A stretch of DNA of 64,000 nucleotides from positions 308 to 64,307 of the forward strand of contig NZ_MSLS01000026.1 of assembly GCF_001940785.1 (NCBI RefSeq), read 5' to 3'. The notes beneath the pieces are model-generated. The model did not search any database. It worked only from the letters and a program-made list of their open reading frames with translations, and had not been told where the DNA came from. Of this stretch, positions 27,190-35,363 are shown in pieces. Position 1 is the first letter of the stretch, and each line of letters begins with the position of its first letter. The position numbers were made by a program, and so were the translations under genes. The DNA comes from Bacillus sp. MRMR6 (GTDB lineage Bacteria; Bacillota; Bacilli; Bacillales; Cytobacillaceae).

Positions 27190-28944
27190 TCAGATGCTGT
27201 TTTGAGCTAACCCAAGCCTGTATTGCTTCGTTTCTTCCTCGGCGATTGTATAGATACCATTTTCATCGTTTATCTTAACACCATAGTCTACCAATGCCTT
27301 TTCAACAGAGACCTTTTGATCAACTACATCAAACAAAACTAACTCTGGTGATCTTTCGAAAGGTGAGCCAAAGCCGCCCGACCCCGGTGAACTAACACTT
27401 ACAATATCGCCTTTGTTTAACTGTAACTCTGACACTTTTGAACTAAGCAGGAGTTCTTTTCCGTTTTTAATGGTTGAGAATTTTCCTGGGCTTCCTTCCT
27501 TACCGCCACTAATACCCCAAGGTGCGAACTTATGTCTGTCACCAAGTCCAGTATAGGATATATTATCCGTTAAAATTCGATAATCTCTTTGAATTCCTAA
27601 TCCCCCGCGGTGTAAGCCTGCTCCACCAGAATCTTTTCTGAGTGCATATTTCTCAATAAGAATGGGGTATTCCCTTTCAAGAGCCTCGACTGGCAGGTTA
27701 GAGGTATTGGTCATATGAACCTGTACACCACTTAGGCCATCTCCAAATGCATGAGCGCCTGAACCTCCTGCAATGGTCTCTAAATAGACGAAATAATCAT
27801 CTGTATTTGGATTCGTCCCAGAGAAAATCGCAGAAGTAACCACACTATTACAGGCAGCTAGAACACGTTCTGGAGCAACCTTCGATAAAGCTCCCAGCAC
27901 GACATCAACCACACGTTGAGAGGTATCAATCCGCTGTCCAACAGGAACAGGCAGCGTACAATTCACAATTGAACCTTTTGGAGCTTTTACCGTTAATGCA
28001 CGGTATATACCTTGATTTGAGAATACATCTTGACCGGCAATCGCTTTAAAGCAATAAAAGATTGTCGTAACTAATCCTGAAAAAACCATATTTAATGGCC
28101 CCGGCACTTGAGGGCTGGTACCTTCAAAGTCAACAATTGCATTACTATCATCAATCGTAATCTTGGCCCGAATTAAAACTGGATCTGGCGAGTGTGTGCC
28201 TGCATCATCTAAATAATCCTCAAACGTGTAGGTGCCATCAGGCAAGGACCGGATTCCAGATCGCATTAATTCTTCCGCATAATCAAGCAAGCCATCTGTA
28301 CAGGTCTGAAAAAAAGATACCCCATATTTTTGGATAACTTCTTTTAATCTTCTAACTCCAGCATGATTGGAAGCGATTTGCGCATCCAAATCCCCTTGTC
28401 TTTCGACTGGAGTTCTTGTATTTAATCGAATAAAATCATAGCTTTCTTTTACTACTTCACCCTTGCTGCATATTTTAACGAGAGGTATACGAAGACCCTC
28501 CTGATAAATGGTGGTCGAATCAGGGGAAACACTACCTGGGACCATTCCACCAATATCAGAGTGGTGGGCAATATTTGCCACGAACCCTACCAATTGGTCA
28601 TCAGAAAATACCGGTGCCACCATGGTGATATCAGGTAAGTGGGTTCCGCCTCCAGAGTAAGGATCATTCGTAACAAACATATCTCCTGGAGATATGGATT
28701 CGACTGGATATCTCTTCAGCACTTCATTCACCACATCTAACATGGATCCTAAATGCATCGGCACATATTCAGCTTGAGCAGTCATATTTCCCTTTGCATC
28801 GAAGACAGCTGTAGAGCAATCCTTCCGTTCTTTAATATTTGTTGAAAAGGCTGTTTTTACTAGAGTGATACCCATCTCTTCAGCAACAGAAAGCAATAGG
28901 TTTCCAACAATTTCTAATGTAATCGGATCGACCTTCTTTTTCAT
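27190..28944 (-). CDS. hyuB: Hydantoinase B / 5-oxoprolinase-type subunit HyuB
   Basis: This protein of about 584 residues belongs to the HyuB family, partner of HyuA in ATP-dependent opening of hydantoin, 5-oxoproline or related lactam rings in the cytoplasm. Landmarks are PITLEIVGNLLLSVAEEMG, ERKDCSTAVFDAKGNMTAQA, PMHLGSML, VTNDPYSGGGTHLPDITMV and GSGGFGSPFERSPE near the C-terminus. The ATG at 28944 uses GAGGAGGAGTAGAGGT, which contains the hyuA stop, so the subunits are coupled. The actual substrate is not fixed by sequence (N-methylhydantoin, oxoproline, acetone and others occur in the family). The fructosamine context is discussed in the findings. Confidence 0.92.
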   Translation of the reverse strand: MKKKVDPITLEIVGNLLLSVAEEMGITLVKTAFSTNIKERKDCSTAVFDAKGNMTAQAEYVPMHLGSMLDVVNEVLKRYPVESISPGDMFVTNDPYSGGGTHLPDITMVAPVFSDDQLVGFVANIAHHSDIGGMVPGSVSPDSTTIYQEGLRIPLVKICSKGEVVKESYDFIRLNTRTPVERQGDLDAQIASNHAGVRRLKEVIQKYGVSFFQTCTDGLLDYAEELMRSGIRSLPDGTYTFEDYLDDAGTHSPDPVLIRAKITIDDSNAIVDFEGTSPQVPGPLNMVFSGLVTTIFYCFKAIAGQDVFSNQGIYRALTVKAPKGSIVNCTLPVPVGQRIDTSQRVVDVVLGALSKVAPERVLAACNSVVTSAIFSGTNPNTDDYFVYLETIAGGSGAHAFGDGLSGVQVHMTNTSNLPVEALEREYPILIEKYALRKDSGGAGLHRGGLGIQRDYRILTDNISYTGLGDRHKFAPWGISGGKEGSPGKFSTIKNGKELLLSSKVSELQLNKGDIVSVSSPGSGGFGSPFERSPELVLFDVVDQKVSVEKALVDYGVKINDENGIYTIAEEETKQYRLGLAQNSI

Positions 28945-28948
28945 ACCT

Positions 28949-31015
28949 CTACTCCTCCTCACCAAACGTATTAATAATCAGATTCCCATATTCATCAACC
29001 TTCATCGTTTGCTTAGGCAGGACTAGAATGGTTGTATCCATTTGTTCGATAATTAAGGGACCCTGAACTTTATCTCCAGGCACTAGATCTTCACGCGCAA
29101 AGATTTTCGTTTCGTAATACCCCGGCTCATCTACTTCTGTAAAATAAACTTGACGCGTATCTCTAGGTGTAGCGCCATTTGATGTTTTCGTAGATTTATT
29201 AAATGATGCTTTTGGAAGCTGTCCTACAGCTGTTAGTCTGTAGTTGACAAATTCGAGCACACCCTCTTTTTTAGCATAGCCATAAATCTTTTCATGTTGC
29301 TCCTGGAATCGCTTATTTAACGTTGAAAATCCAAATGGCGTTAATTCTTCCCACTCGACCGGAATCGGAATTTCATAGTTTTGACCTTTAAATCTCATAT
29401 CAATAACGAGTTCATATTTACGTTTTGATTCAGGGATATTCTCTTTATCTAGTAATTTAATGCCTTCTTCTTTTAACTTCTCAAACTGGTCTGTAACAAC
29501 GATCATACCTTCAGGCGATGCCTCCAGCAAAGATGAACTAACATAATCGGTTCGAACATCCGTCACTAATAAGCCAAGTGAACAGAACGTTCCTGGTGAA
29601 GGCGGAATGAGAACCCGAGGAATATTTAACTCTTTTGCAAGGGCGCTGCAGTGCAAACCACCCGCTCCGCCAAATGAGACCAGCGTAAATTCTCTCGGAT
29701 CATGCCCCTTTTGGATCGAAATCAAACGAATAGCTCTCGACATGTTCGCATTTACGACCGAAATAATACCGGCTGTTGCTTCTTCCAATGTAAGCTGCGA
29801 ATGATCACAAATATGCTCTTTTATCGCTACTTCTGCAGCCTCCATGTCTAGGCTCATTCGGCCTCCTAGGATTTCTTTAGGATTTAACCTGCCTAGCAGC
29901 ACATTCGCATCGGTAACCGTTGGCTTTGTACCGCCACGTCCATAGGAAGCAGGTCCTGGTGTAGAACCCGCACTCTCAGGTCCAACCTTCAATGCTCCAC
30001 CTTTATCGATATAAGCAATAGAGCCTCCACCGGCACCACAAGCATGAATATCAAGCATCGGGATCCGAGCTGGGAATCCTTCCACTTCTCTTTCCATAGA
30101 AATCTTCGGTTCTCCATCCTCAATTAAGCTAAAATCTGCTGATGTTCCGCCCATATCAAATGTAATCATATTTTTATAGCCAGTTAGTTCTGCTAGATTC
30201 TTAGCTGCTACTACACCAGCTGCAGGGCCAGAAACAGCAGTTCGCAACGGAGATGAAACAGATTCATGAATGGATATAATTCCACCATTTGATTGTGTAA
30301 TGTATGGCTCTACAGGTATTCCGTATTCCTTCACTGAATTCAGGAAGTTTTCCATGTAATTTTTCATAACTGGACCTAAATAAGCATTCAATGTGGTCGT
30401 ACTTAACCTTGAATACTCACGGAATTCAGGAACAATCTCATGGGAGGCGGATACAAACACTTCTGGAAATTGCTTTTTAATCGCTTCAACTGCAATTTTT
30501 TCATGCTCAGGATTCAAATAGGAGAACAAGAAACAAACAGCGATTGCTTCTACTCCTTTTTCTTTCAATTCATAAATGGCTTTATGTAGGCTCTCTTCAT
30601 CAATAGCTCTATAGACTTCACCGTTTGCTAGAAGTCTTTCATTTACTTCAAATCGCAAATTACCTGAAATAACAGGTTCAGGCTTTTCCGCGAAGAAGTT
30701 ATATAAACTTGGACGTGTCTGACGCCCTATTTCGAGTAAATCTCGGAAACCCTCTGTTACGATAAGTCCAGTAACAGCACCCTTCCGTTCAATTAATGCA
30801 TTGGTCGCAACAGTGGTACCATGTGCTAAATATTGAACATCTTCAACAGCAATGTCATTCATACCAAGAATTTCTCTTATCCCCTGCATAATTGCTCGAG
30901 ACGGATCATCAGGAGTCGATGACACTTTGTGGTTTTTAATTTCTCCATTTCCACTATCCACTAATGTAACATCTGTAAAAGTACCTCCAACATCTACCCC
31001 TACCATATAGCCCAT
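28949..31015 (-). CDS. hyuA: Hydantoinase A / 5-oxoprolinase-type subunit HyuA
   Basis: This 688-residue ATP-binding subunit begins MGYMVGVDVGGTFTDVTLVD (actin-like phosphate loop), contains ITFDMGGTSADFSLIEDG and TPGPASYGRGG, and ends with the C-terminal OXP/Hyu domain. It uses ATP to drive ring opening of a lactam or hydantoin together with HyuB. AAAGGAGG stands seven bases before the ATG at 31015. The gene is the first of a two-gene unit with its own upstream region (31016-31400) that carries an AATACCA motif, suggesting joint control with frlB and the transporter. Confidence 0.93.
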   Translation of the reverse strand: MGYMVGVDVGGTFTDVTLVDSGNGEIKNHKVSSTPDDPSRAIMQGIREILGMNDIAVEDVQYLAHGTTVATNALIERKGAVTGLIVTEGFRDLLEIGRQTRPSLYNFFAEKPEPVISGNLRFEVNERLLANGEVYRAIDEESLHKAIYELKEKGVEAIAVCFLFSYLNPEHEKIAVEAIKKQFPEVFVSASHEIVPEFREYSRLSTTTLNAYLGPVMKNYMENFLNSVKEYGIPVEPYITQSNGGIISIHESVSSPLRTAVSGPAAGVVAAKNLAELTGYKNMITFDMGGTSADFSLIEDGEPKISMEREVEGFPARIPMLDIHACGAGGGSIAYIDKGGALKVGPESAGSTPGPASYGRGGTKPTVTDANVLLGRLNPKEILGGRMSLDMEAAEVAIKEHICDHSQLTLEEATAGIISVVNANMSRAIRLISIQKGHDPREFTLVSFGGAGGLHCSALAKELNIPRVLIPPSPGTFCSLGLLVTDVRTDYVSSSLLEASPEGMIVVTDQFEKLKEEGIKLLDKENIPESKRKYELVIDMRFKGQNYEIPIPVEWEELTPFGFSTLNKRFQEQHEKIYGYAKKEGVLEFVNYRLTAVGQLPKASFNKSTKTSNGATPRDTRQVYFTEVDEPGYYETKIFAREDLVPGDKVQGPLIIEQMDTTILVLPKQTMKVDEYGNLIINTFGEEE

Positions 31016-31469
31016 TCTGTTTCCTCCTTTGGAAAGTGTCTTCTCAATCGTTGCCTTCTACTATGCACTCATTTATTAAAAACATGATAAATTGCCTTGT
31101 AACGAGAAATTCTCCGCATTGCCACTATCTAAATTAAACACGGTTATAATATGAAATTATGATTTAATAATACCAGAGTAATACAACCATTGAATATAAT
31201 AAATTTAGAATAATCATATAATTCCCTATAGTCTAAATTCTAGTAAGAAAGCACTAAGGACTTTGAAATGAGTGTACTTTCTAAATATTCTGAAGAGGTT
31301 GTTAGAATATGATAGATACTATTTATATTATAGTAAAATACCGGAAATGAAGGTTTGCTATCGTCAAGGTACTATTTTGTACAAGTTGTATGGTAATATT
31401 GTTTAAAAAAAGCCCCCCAAATCTTTAGGAGGCCAGTTTGGTTCTAAGACTATTTAATGAAATTTGCGA
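31016..31469. other. Upstream region of hyuA with frlB terminator and operator-like site
   Basis: No gene is present. AATACCA at 31169-31175 (GGTATTATTAAA on the minus strand) overlaps a possible TATTAT -10, and a variant AAGGTACTATTTT occurs near 31359. The frlB terminator occupies 31404-31434. The rest is AT-rich DNA without clear structure. Confidence 0.5.
31404..31434 (-). terminator. Terminator of frlB
   Basis: On the minus strand GCCTCC pairs with GGGGGGC (one G-T pair) and seven T follow, 36 bp past the frlB stop. It makes frlB transcriptionally separate from hyuAB. Confidence 0.8.
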
Positions 31470-32441
31470 TTAATATGCTACTTTCCACATATATCTGCGG
31501 TCTTCCATCGGATGGTTATTAGCAAGAGACATTTGGTAGACAAAAAATCTCTCGATTGGAATCATTACGACAGAATTAAAGAATTCAGCAACAGATGAAT
31601 CGATTTGATTCAATCCGATTTCTTCCGCATCAATAATGATATAACGTTCCGCATATTCCTTTAAGAATGTTTCTACTCGATCATCCATCGGTCGAGTTCG
31701 CCCTACACTCTTAAGAAGCACCAGCGCCACTTCCTTATCAGTTGTTTCAAATGGTCCATGAAAGTATTCACCTGAATTTAACGTGATGGCATGTTTCCAC
31801 TGCATCTCCATAAAGTGACAGCAAGCCATTGTATAGGCTGTACCGAATAGCGGGCCGCTTCCTAATACATAGAATACTTCATCCTTTTTAAACTTCTTAG
31901 CGAATTGTTGCGCTTGAGGCAATAAATTTACTTTACCATGTTCAACAATCGCGTCGATTTTATCATAAGCACTCATTGCCGCATCGTATTTTTCATAATT
32001 TTCAAATTGGTGAAGAATCTCAAATCCTAATTTTAACGCGAGCGCTTGGTTTGCTTGTGAATAAACTTGGTTATCACCGTTAGAATAAACGACTTTGTAT
32101 TGACCATTCTGGGCCATTAGTGTGTCAGGTGATCCTGTCATAGCAATAGTTATCGCACCCTTTGCATTTGCCACTTTTACAGCTTCTACTGTTTCAGGGG
32201 TAGCATTTAAGGAACAAATGATACAAATAGTCTGTTCATTTAACGACGCCGGAGTAGCATGTACAAACTCATTACTATTATAAATGGCGGTGGCGATATT
32301 TTTTGCTTCACTTTGGATTAAATAATTCGCTGGATAGATAGCTGCTTGTGAGCCTCCACATGCCACAAAGTAGACTGCCTTCAAACCTCCTGCCGATTCA
32401 ATCTTTTGTTTGATTTCACTAATTATTGGTTTCATGTTCAT
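31470..32441 (-). CDS. frlB: Fructosamine 6-phosphate deglycase, SIS-domain protein FrlB
   Basis: This 323-residue protein has two SIS (sugar isomerase) domains and resembles FrlB, which splits fructosamine 6-phosphates into glucose 6-phosphate and a free amino acid. SIS landmarks are VYFVACGGSQAAIYPANYLI (about 19-38), ICSLNATPETVEAV and FYVLGSGPLFGTAYTMACCHFMEM, and the C-terminal ENxP-like NNHPMEDRRYMWKVAY is typical of the subgroup. GGGAG lies ten bases before the ATG. Together with FrlD and FrlR it defines the Amadori-product pathway. GlmS-like or AgaS-like functions are less likely given FrlD. Confidence 0.9.
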   Translation of the reverse strand: MNMKPIISEIKQKIESAGGLKAVYFVACGGSQAAIYPANYLIQSEAKNIATAIYNSNEFVHATPASLNEQTICIICSLNATPETVEAVKVANAKGAITIAMTGSPDTLMAQNGQYKVVYSNGDNQVYSQANQALALKLGFEILHQFENYEKYDAAMSAYDKIDAIVEHGKVNLLPQAQQFAKKFKKDEVFYVLGSGPLFGTAYTMACCHFMEMQWKHAITLNSGEYFHGPFETTDKEVALVLLKSVGRTRPMDDRVETFLKEYAERYIIIDAEEIGLNQIDSSVAEFFNSVVMIPIERFFVYQMSLANNHPMEDRRYMWKVAY

Positions 32442-32490
32442 CTGTTATGTACTCCCTTTCTTTATTTAATGTATTTAATGTATCTATAAC

Positions 32491-32502
32491 ATTATAATAC
32501 CA
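32491..32502 (-). promoter_or_regulatory. frlB -10 region overlapped by the AATACCA operator-like motif
   Basis: On the minus strand TGGTATTATAAT contains a TATAAT -10 (32491-32496) and the TGGTATT half-site (32496-32502 as AATACCA). A TTGAAA lies 19 bp upstream. This is the same overlap of -10 and motif as at the transporter promoter. Confidence 0.5.
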
Positions 32503-32584
32503 TTAATATTTCAATTTTCAATAACATTTTAAATTTTTAGATAATTTTCTACGTAGGTTATCACTTTCTAGTCTACTAAATAAA

Positions 32585-32636
32585 AAAGCACATATCTCAA
32601 ACAAATAAGTAGTTATTTGTTTGAAATATGCGCTAT
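32585..32636 (-). terminator. Terminator of frlR
   Basis: On the minus strand an imperfect stem of about 21 bp (GCGCATATTTCAAACAAATA with its complement) is followed by TTTTTTATTT, about 22 bp past the frlR stop. Confidence 0.75.
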
Positions 32637-32657
32637 TAATGCATTGCTATAGCCTTT

Positions 32658-33371
32658 TCAGATAATAAATTGAAACTTATCACCAACAATAAATTGCATA
32701 GATCGATGGGACGGAACCCCTTCTTTATCAGTTGAAACAGCTGAAATCGATAAAAGCGGGTATCCTTGTGATAAATTAAGATAGCGTGACATCTCATATG
32801 TCGCAAACACTAGCTCAATCGTTTTCCTTGTATCCATAAAGACAATACCATACTTTTCAGACAAAATGGAAAACATGGAGGTATCATTTAAGTCTTCATT
32901 TAATAAAAAGGTAAACCGCTCAGGTAACCGCGAAACTTCTAATGCAACAGGAACATCATCCGCGTAACGGATTCGTTCAATCACAATTATTTTGGAGCCC
33001 GGTTCTAATTGTAATACTTCAATATCCTTATGATTCGCATCTTCAATAATGCACTTTATTACCTTTGCACCTGGTTTACAGCCAATTTCACGACACATAT
33101 CAGAAAAACTTTGTAAACCATGAATACCCCTGCTGAGTTTCTTTGTGTTGACGAACGTCCCTTTTCCCTGTTTACGAATTAACAAATTTTCTTTGGCTAA
33201 TTCCTCTAATGCATTACGAACTGTAACCCGACTTACATTATATAATTTACTCAACTCAACTTCAGTTGGGATTTTTTCACCCTTTTTGAACTTCCCTTCT
33301 TCAATATCCTTTCGAAAAATGTCGGTAAGCTGCTTATATAATGGTAAAATGTCCTGTTTATTTAGCGGCAT
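32658..33371 (-). CDS. frlR: GntR/HutC-family transcriptional regulator FrlR
   Basis: This regulator of about 237 residues has an N-terminal winged helix (PLYKQLTDIFRKDIEEGKFK...IPTEVELSKLYNVSRVTVRN) and a C-terminal UTRA ligand domain (IERIRYADDVPVALEVSRLP). FrlR of B. subtilis represses fructosamine genes until the sugar phosphate binds, and the local pathway supports this identity. I chose ATG 33371 (MPLNKQ) because GGGG lies nine bases upstream and a TATAAT -10 is placed too close to the earlier ATG at 33392. It is separately transcribed from frlB, with its own terminator. Confidence 0.88.
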   Translation of the reverse strand: MPLNKQDILPLYKQLTDIFRKDIEEGKFKKGEKIPTEVELSKLYNVSRVTVRNALEELAKENLLIRKQGKGTFVNTKKLSRGIHGLQSFSDMCREIGCKPGAKVIKCIIEDANHKDIEVLQLEPGSKIIVIERIRYADDVPVALEVSRLPERFTFLLNEDLNDTSMFSILSEKYGIVFMDTRKTIELVFATYEMSRYLNLSQGYPLLSISAVSTDKEGVPSHRSMQFIVGDKFQFII

Positions 33372-33409
33372 ATTTAATATCCCCATATCCAATAATTATA
33401 TAACCTTAC

Positions 33410-33508
33410 AATACCATTTAAATGTAATAAACGCAATAAGCTAGAATAAAGGTGATATAATCATATAATTTAGAAACAGATTATTTGAATACCACTCAAA
33501 ATGGTATT
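33410..33508 (-). promoter_or_regulatory. frlR upstream region with two operator-like sites
   Basis: An inverted repeat AATACCA-N7-TGGTATT at 33488-33508 is the most complete form of the island motif. A half-site AATACCA lies at 33410-33416, between a weak TTTAAA and a TATAAT that would serve frlR. This suggests autoregulation by FrlR. Confidence 0.55.
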
Positions 33509-33756
33509 ATATTGTCTTGGATAATGTTCCTCACTGACTATGAAACAGAACGGAAGAACGGATCCCAGTCTAGCAATCTTTACATATTTAAACGTTTTCC
33601 TAAAAATGAACCACCCAAAGCGGAAACATTGAACCACCTAATTAAAACTAGTAATCAGTTGATTTTAATAGTTGAACACTTTGAATTACATTTTCTATTT
33701 CTTTACTTACTTTCCTCTGTTGTTTTATTCAAAATATATCCCTCTCTTCGACCTTT

Positions 33757-33870
33757 CACGTTTTGATGCTAATCAAACGTTTGTGTAGAACCGGAACAAT
33801 CGTCGGAAATTAAGAGGTTTTGCTATAAAAACAGGGAGAAATTTGTCACTGTACAATTTATGTAAGAACG
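33757..33870 (+). repeat. Dispersed intergenic repeat, partial copy F (3' part)
   Basis: It matches the right third of the 380-bp repeat: CACGTTTTGATGCTAATCA, AACGTTTGTGTAGAA, AAGAGGTTTTGCTATAAAAA and GGGAGAAATTTGTCACT. A detached block CACCTAATTAAAACTAGT at about 33628-33645 precedes it. Confidence 0.75.
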
Positions 33871-33909
33871 GCCGGCTTCTAATCAGGGACCGTCCAATCG
33901 TGCACTTCC

Positions 33910-34665
33910 TTAATCTTTTAATAAGTGATGGATAAATCTGTCTTTATCTTCGAAAAACTGTTTCATTAATTTATAGTGCCCAGTGTCTTCGACGCTGGTC
34001 TTCCTTATTCCGTTTTCTGTAAGCTCTAATATGTTTGAGGATGGATACGACATTAAGATCGGCGAATGAGTCGCAATAATAAATTGCGAATTTTGGTTAA
34101 CCAATTCGTGAATTCTGGATAGCATGGACAATTGCCTGAGTGGTGACAGCGCAGCTTCTGGTTCGTCCAAAATATAAATGCCATTAGCTCCGAAACGATT
34201 CATAAAGGTGGAAAAAAAGGCCTCACCGTGTGATTGATCATGAAGCGACACCCCGCCAAATGAATCAATGATCCGTGAACCACGCATCGGTTCTCGGTCT
34301 AATTCTTCAATATTTGACGCTAAATTGTAGAAACTTTCCGCACGGAGAAAAAAACCATCCTCTGGTCTATTTAGTCCCTTTACAACAGTAAGATAATCGC
34401 TAAGGTTTGAATAAGAATCATACGTAGAAAAATTAAAATTTAAAGAGCCGCCTTCAGGATTAAAACCGAGTACAATCGAAATCGCTTCTAACAATGTCGA
34501 CTTTCCCATTCCATTTTCACCAACAAGGAACGTTACATTTTCGTGAAAGGAAAGCTCTGTCATTTTTCGTATACTTGGAATTTGAAAAGGATACTCTTGA
34601 AAAGAAGGAACAGACTCTTTGATTAAACGAATACTTCTCAAATAACGGCTTGAATATATATCCAT
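33910..34665 (-). CDS. Predicted AAA/ABC-type ATPase (stand-alone)
   Basis: This soluble ATPase of about 251 residues belongs to the RecF/SMC-like AAA class (COG3910-like). Walker A is LVGENGMGKSTLLEAI (about 50-65), the signature-like SHGEAFFSTFM precedes Walker B GIYILDEPEAAL, and the H-loop is IIATHSPILMSYP. The ATG at 34665 is preceded by GAGGT six bases upstream; the track start nine codons earlier lacks one. Such proteins occur singly in many bacteria with no settled function. It is monocistronic between a repeat-rich gap and the sigma factor terminator. Confidence 0.85.
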   Translation of the reverse strand: MDIYSSRYLRSIRLIKESVPSFQEYPFQIPSIRKMTELSFHENVTFLVGENGMGKSTLLEAISIVLGFNPEGGSLNFNFSTYDSYSNLSDYLTVVKGLNRPEDGFFLRAESFYNLASNIEELDREPMRGSRIIDSFGGVSLHDQSHGEAFFSTFMNRFGANGIYILDEPEAALSPLRQLSMLSRIHELVNQNSQFIIATHSPILMSYPSSNILELTENGIRKTSVEDTGHYKLMKQFFEDKDRFIHHLLKD

Positions 34666-34734
34666 CCTAATACCTCTACAGTCAGTTTTCAATCATCATA
34701 CCATAAACTGCAGGGACGGTTCCTACCAAAAAAG

Positions 34735-34774
34735 GTGACAGGCACCAACCACTTTTTTGGCTGGTGCCTGTCAC
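34735..34774 (-). terminator. Terminator of the ECF sigma gene
   Basis: GTGACAGGCACCA and TGGTGCCTGTCAC form a perfect 13-bp stem. The minus strand continues CTTTTTT. It ends the GntR-ABC-sigma operon, about 20 bp past the sigma stop. Confidence 0.85.
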
Positions 34775-34794
34775 TTGTTATTCTCAACTAACTC

Positions 34795-35313
34795 CTAATA
34801 CATCTCCCGCAGCAACCGCTTGGCGCGAAATAATCTTGTTTTTATAGTGGAAACCTTGATATCCAATTGGGTTTGAATTTCTTTTAATGATAGGTCCTTA
34901 AAGTAGTAAAGTGTAAGGACCTCCTTGTATTTTGAAGGAAGCTGCTGTAATTTGCTTATGAGCTCTTCTTGCTCATACAGCGTTAACACCTCAGATTCTG
35001 GTGTACACTCAACCATATCGTTACACATAGGCTCCATATCTTCATGCAGCAAAACCTTGCGCCGGTTAGCTTTTCGCAAGAAATCAATGCAATGATTCCT
35101 CGCAATCCGCGATACCCATGCATGAAGGGAACACTCCCCGTTAAACCTTTGATGGGAATAGTAGCATTTTACTAGAATCTCATGGGAGAGGTCTTCCGCC
35201 AGGTGCCGGTCTTTTATAAAGGAAAAGGCAAGGCCATACACTTTGTTTTTAAATTCCGCATACAGTTCATTTACATCTCTTTCAACGCTTACTTTTGTGT
35301 CCACATTTGCCAC
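34795..35313 (-). CDS. ECF-type RNA polymerase sigma factor
   Basis: This 172-residue protein has sigma region 2 (LAFSFIKDRHLAEDLSHEIL ... HAWVSRIARNHCIDFLRK) and region 4 (LQQLPSKYKEVLTLYYFKDL ... VSTIKTRLFRAKRLLREMY). GGAAGAGGTGGCAA precedes the ATG. No typical zinc-finger anti-sigma gene lies next to it. It follows the 410-residue exported protein by about 50 bp and is probably part of the same transcript, so the exported protein or the ABC module may control it (inference). Its target promoters are not visible in the window. Confidence 0.9.
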   Translation of the reverse strand: MANVDTKVSVERDVNELYAEFKNKVYGLAFSFIKDRHLAEDLSHEILVKCYYSHQRFNGECSLHAWVSRIARNHCIDFLRKANRRKVLLHEDMEPMCNDMVECTPESEVLTLYEQEELISKLQQLPSKYKEVLTLYYFKDLSLKEIQTQLDIKVSTIKTRLFRAKRLLREMY

Positions 35314-35363
35314 CTCTTCCTCATAAAAAGAAGACTCCTCCCCTCCCAGATTCCTTCATACAC

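Noticed and set aside
27190-31015. Acetone carboxylase or acetophenone carboxylase subunits instead of HyuAB
   Set aside because: No third small subunit or matching context; the 688 plus 584 residue pair and motifs fit the hydantoinase/oxoprolinase type better, though the substrate remains open.
33485-33766. A 93-codon frame on the plus strand
   Set aside because: It lies across the frlR operator region and repeat fragments, with no ribosome site or recognisable product.
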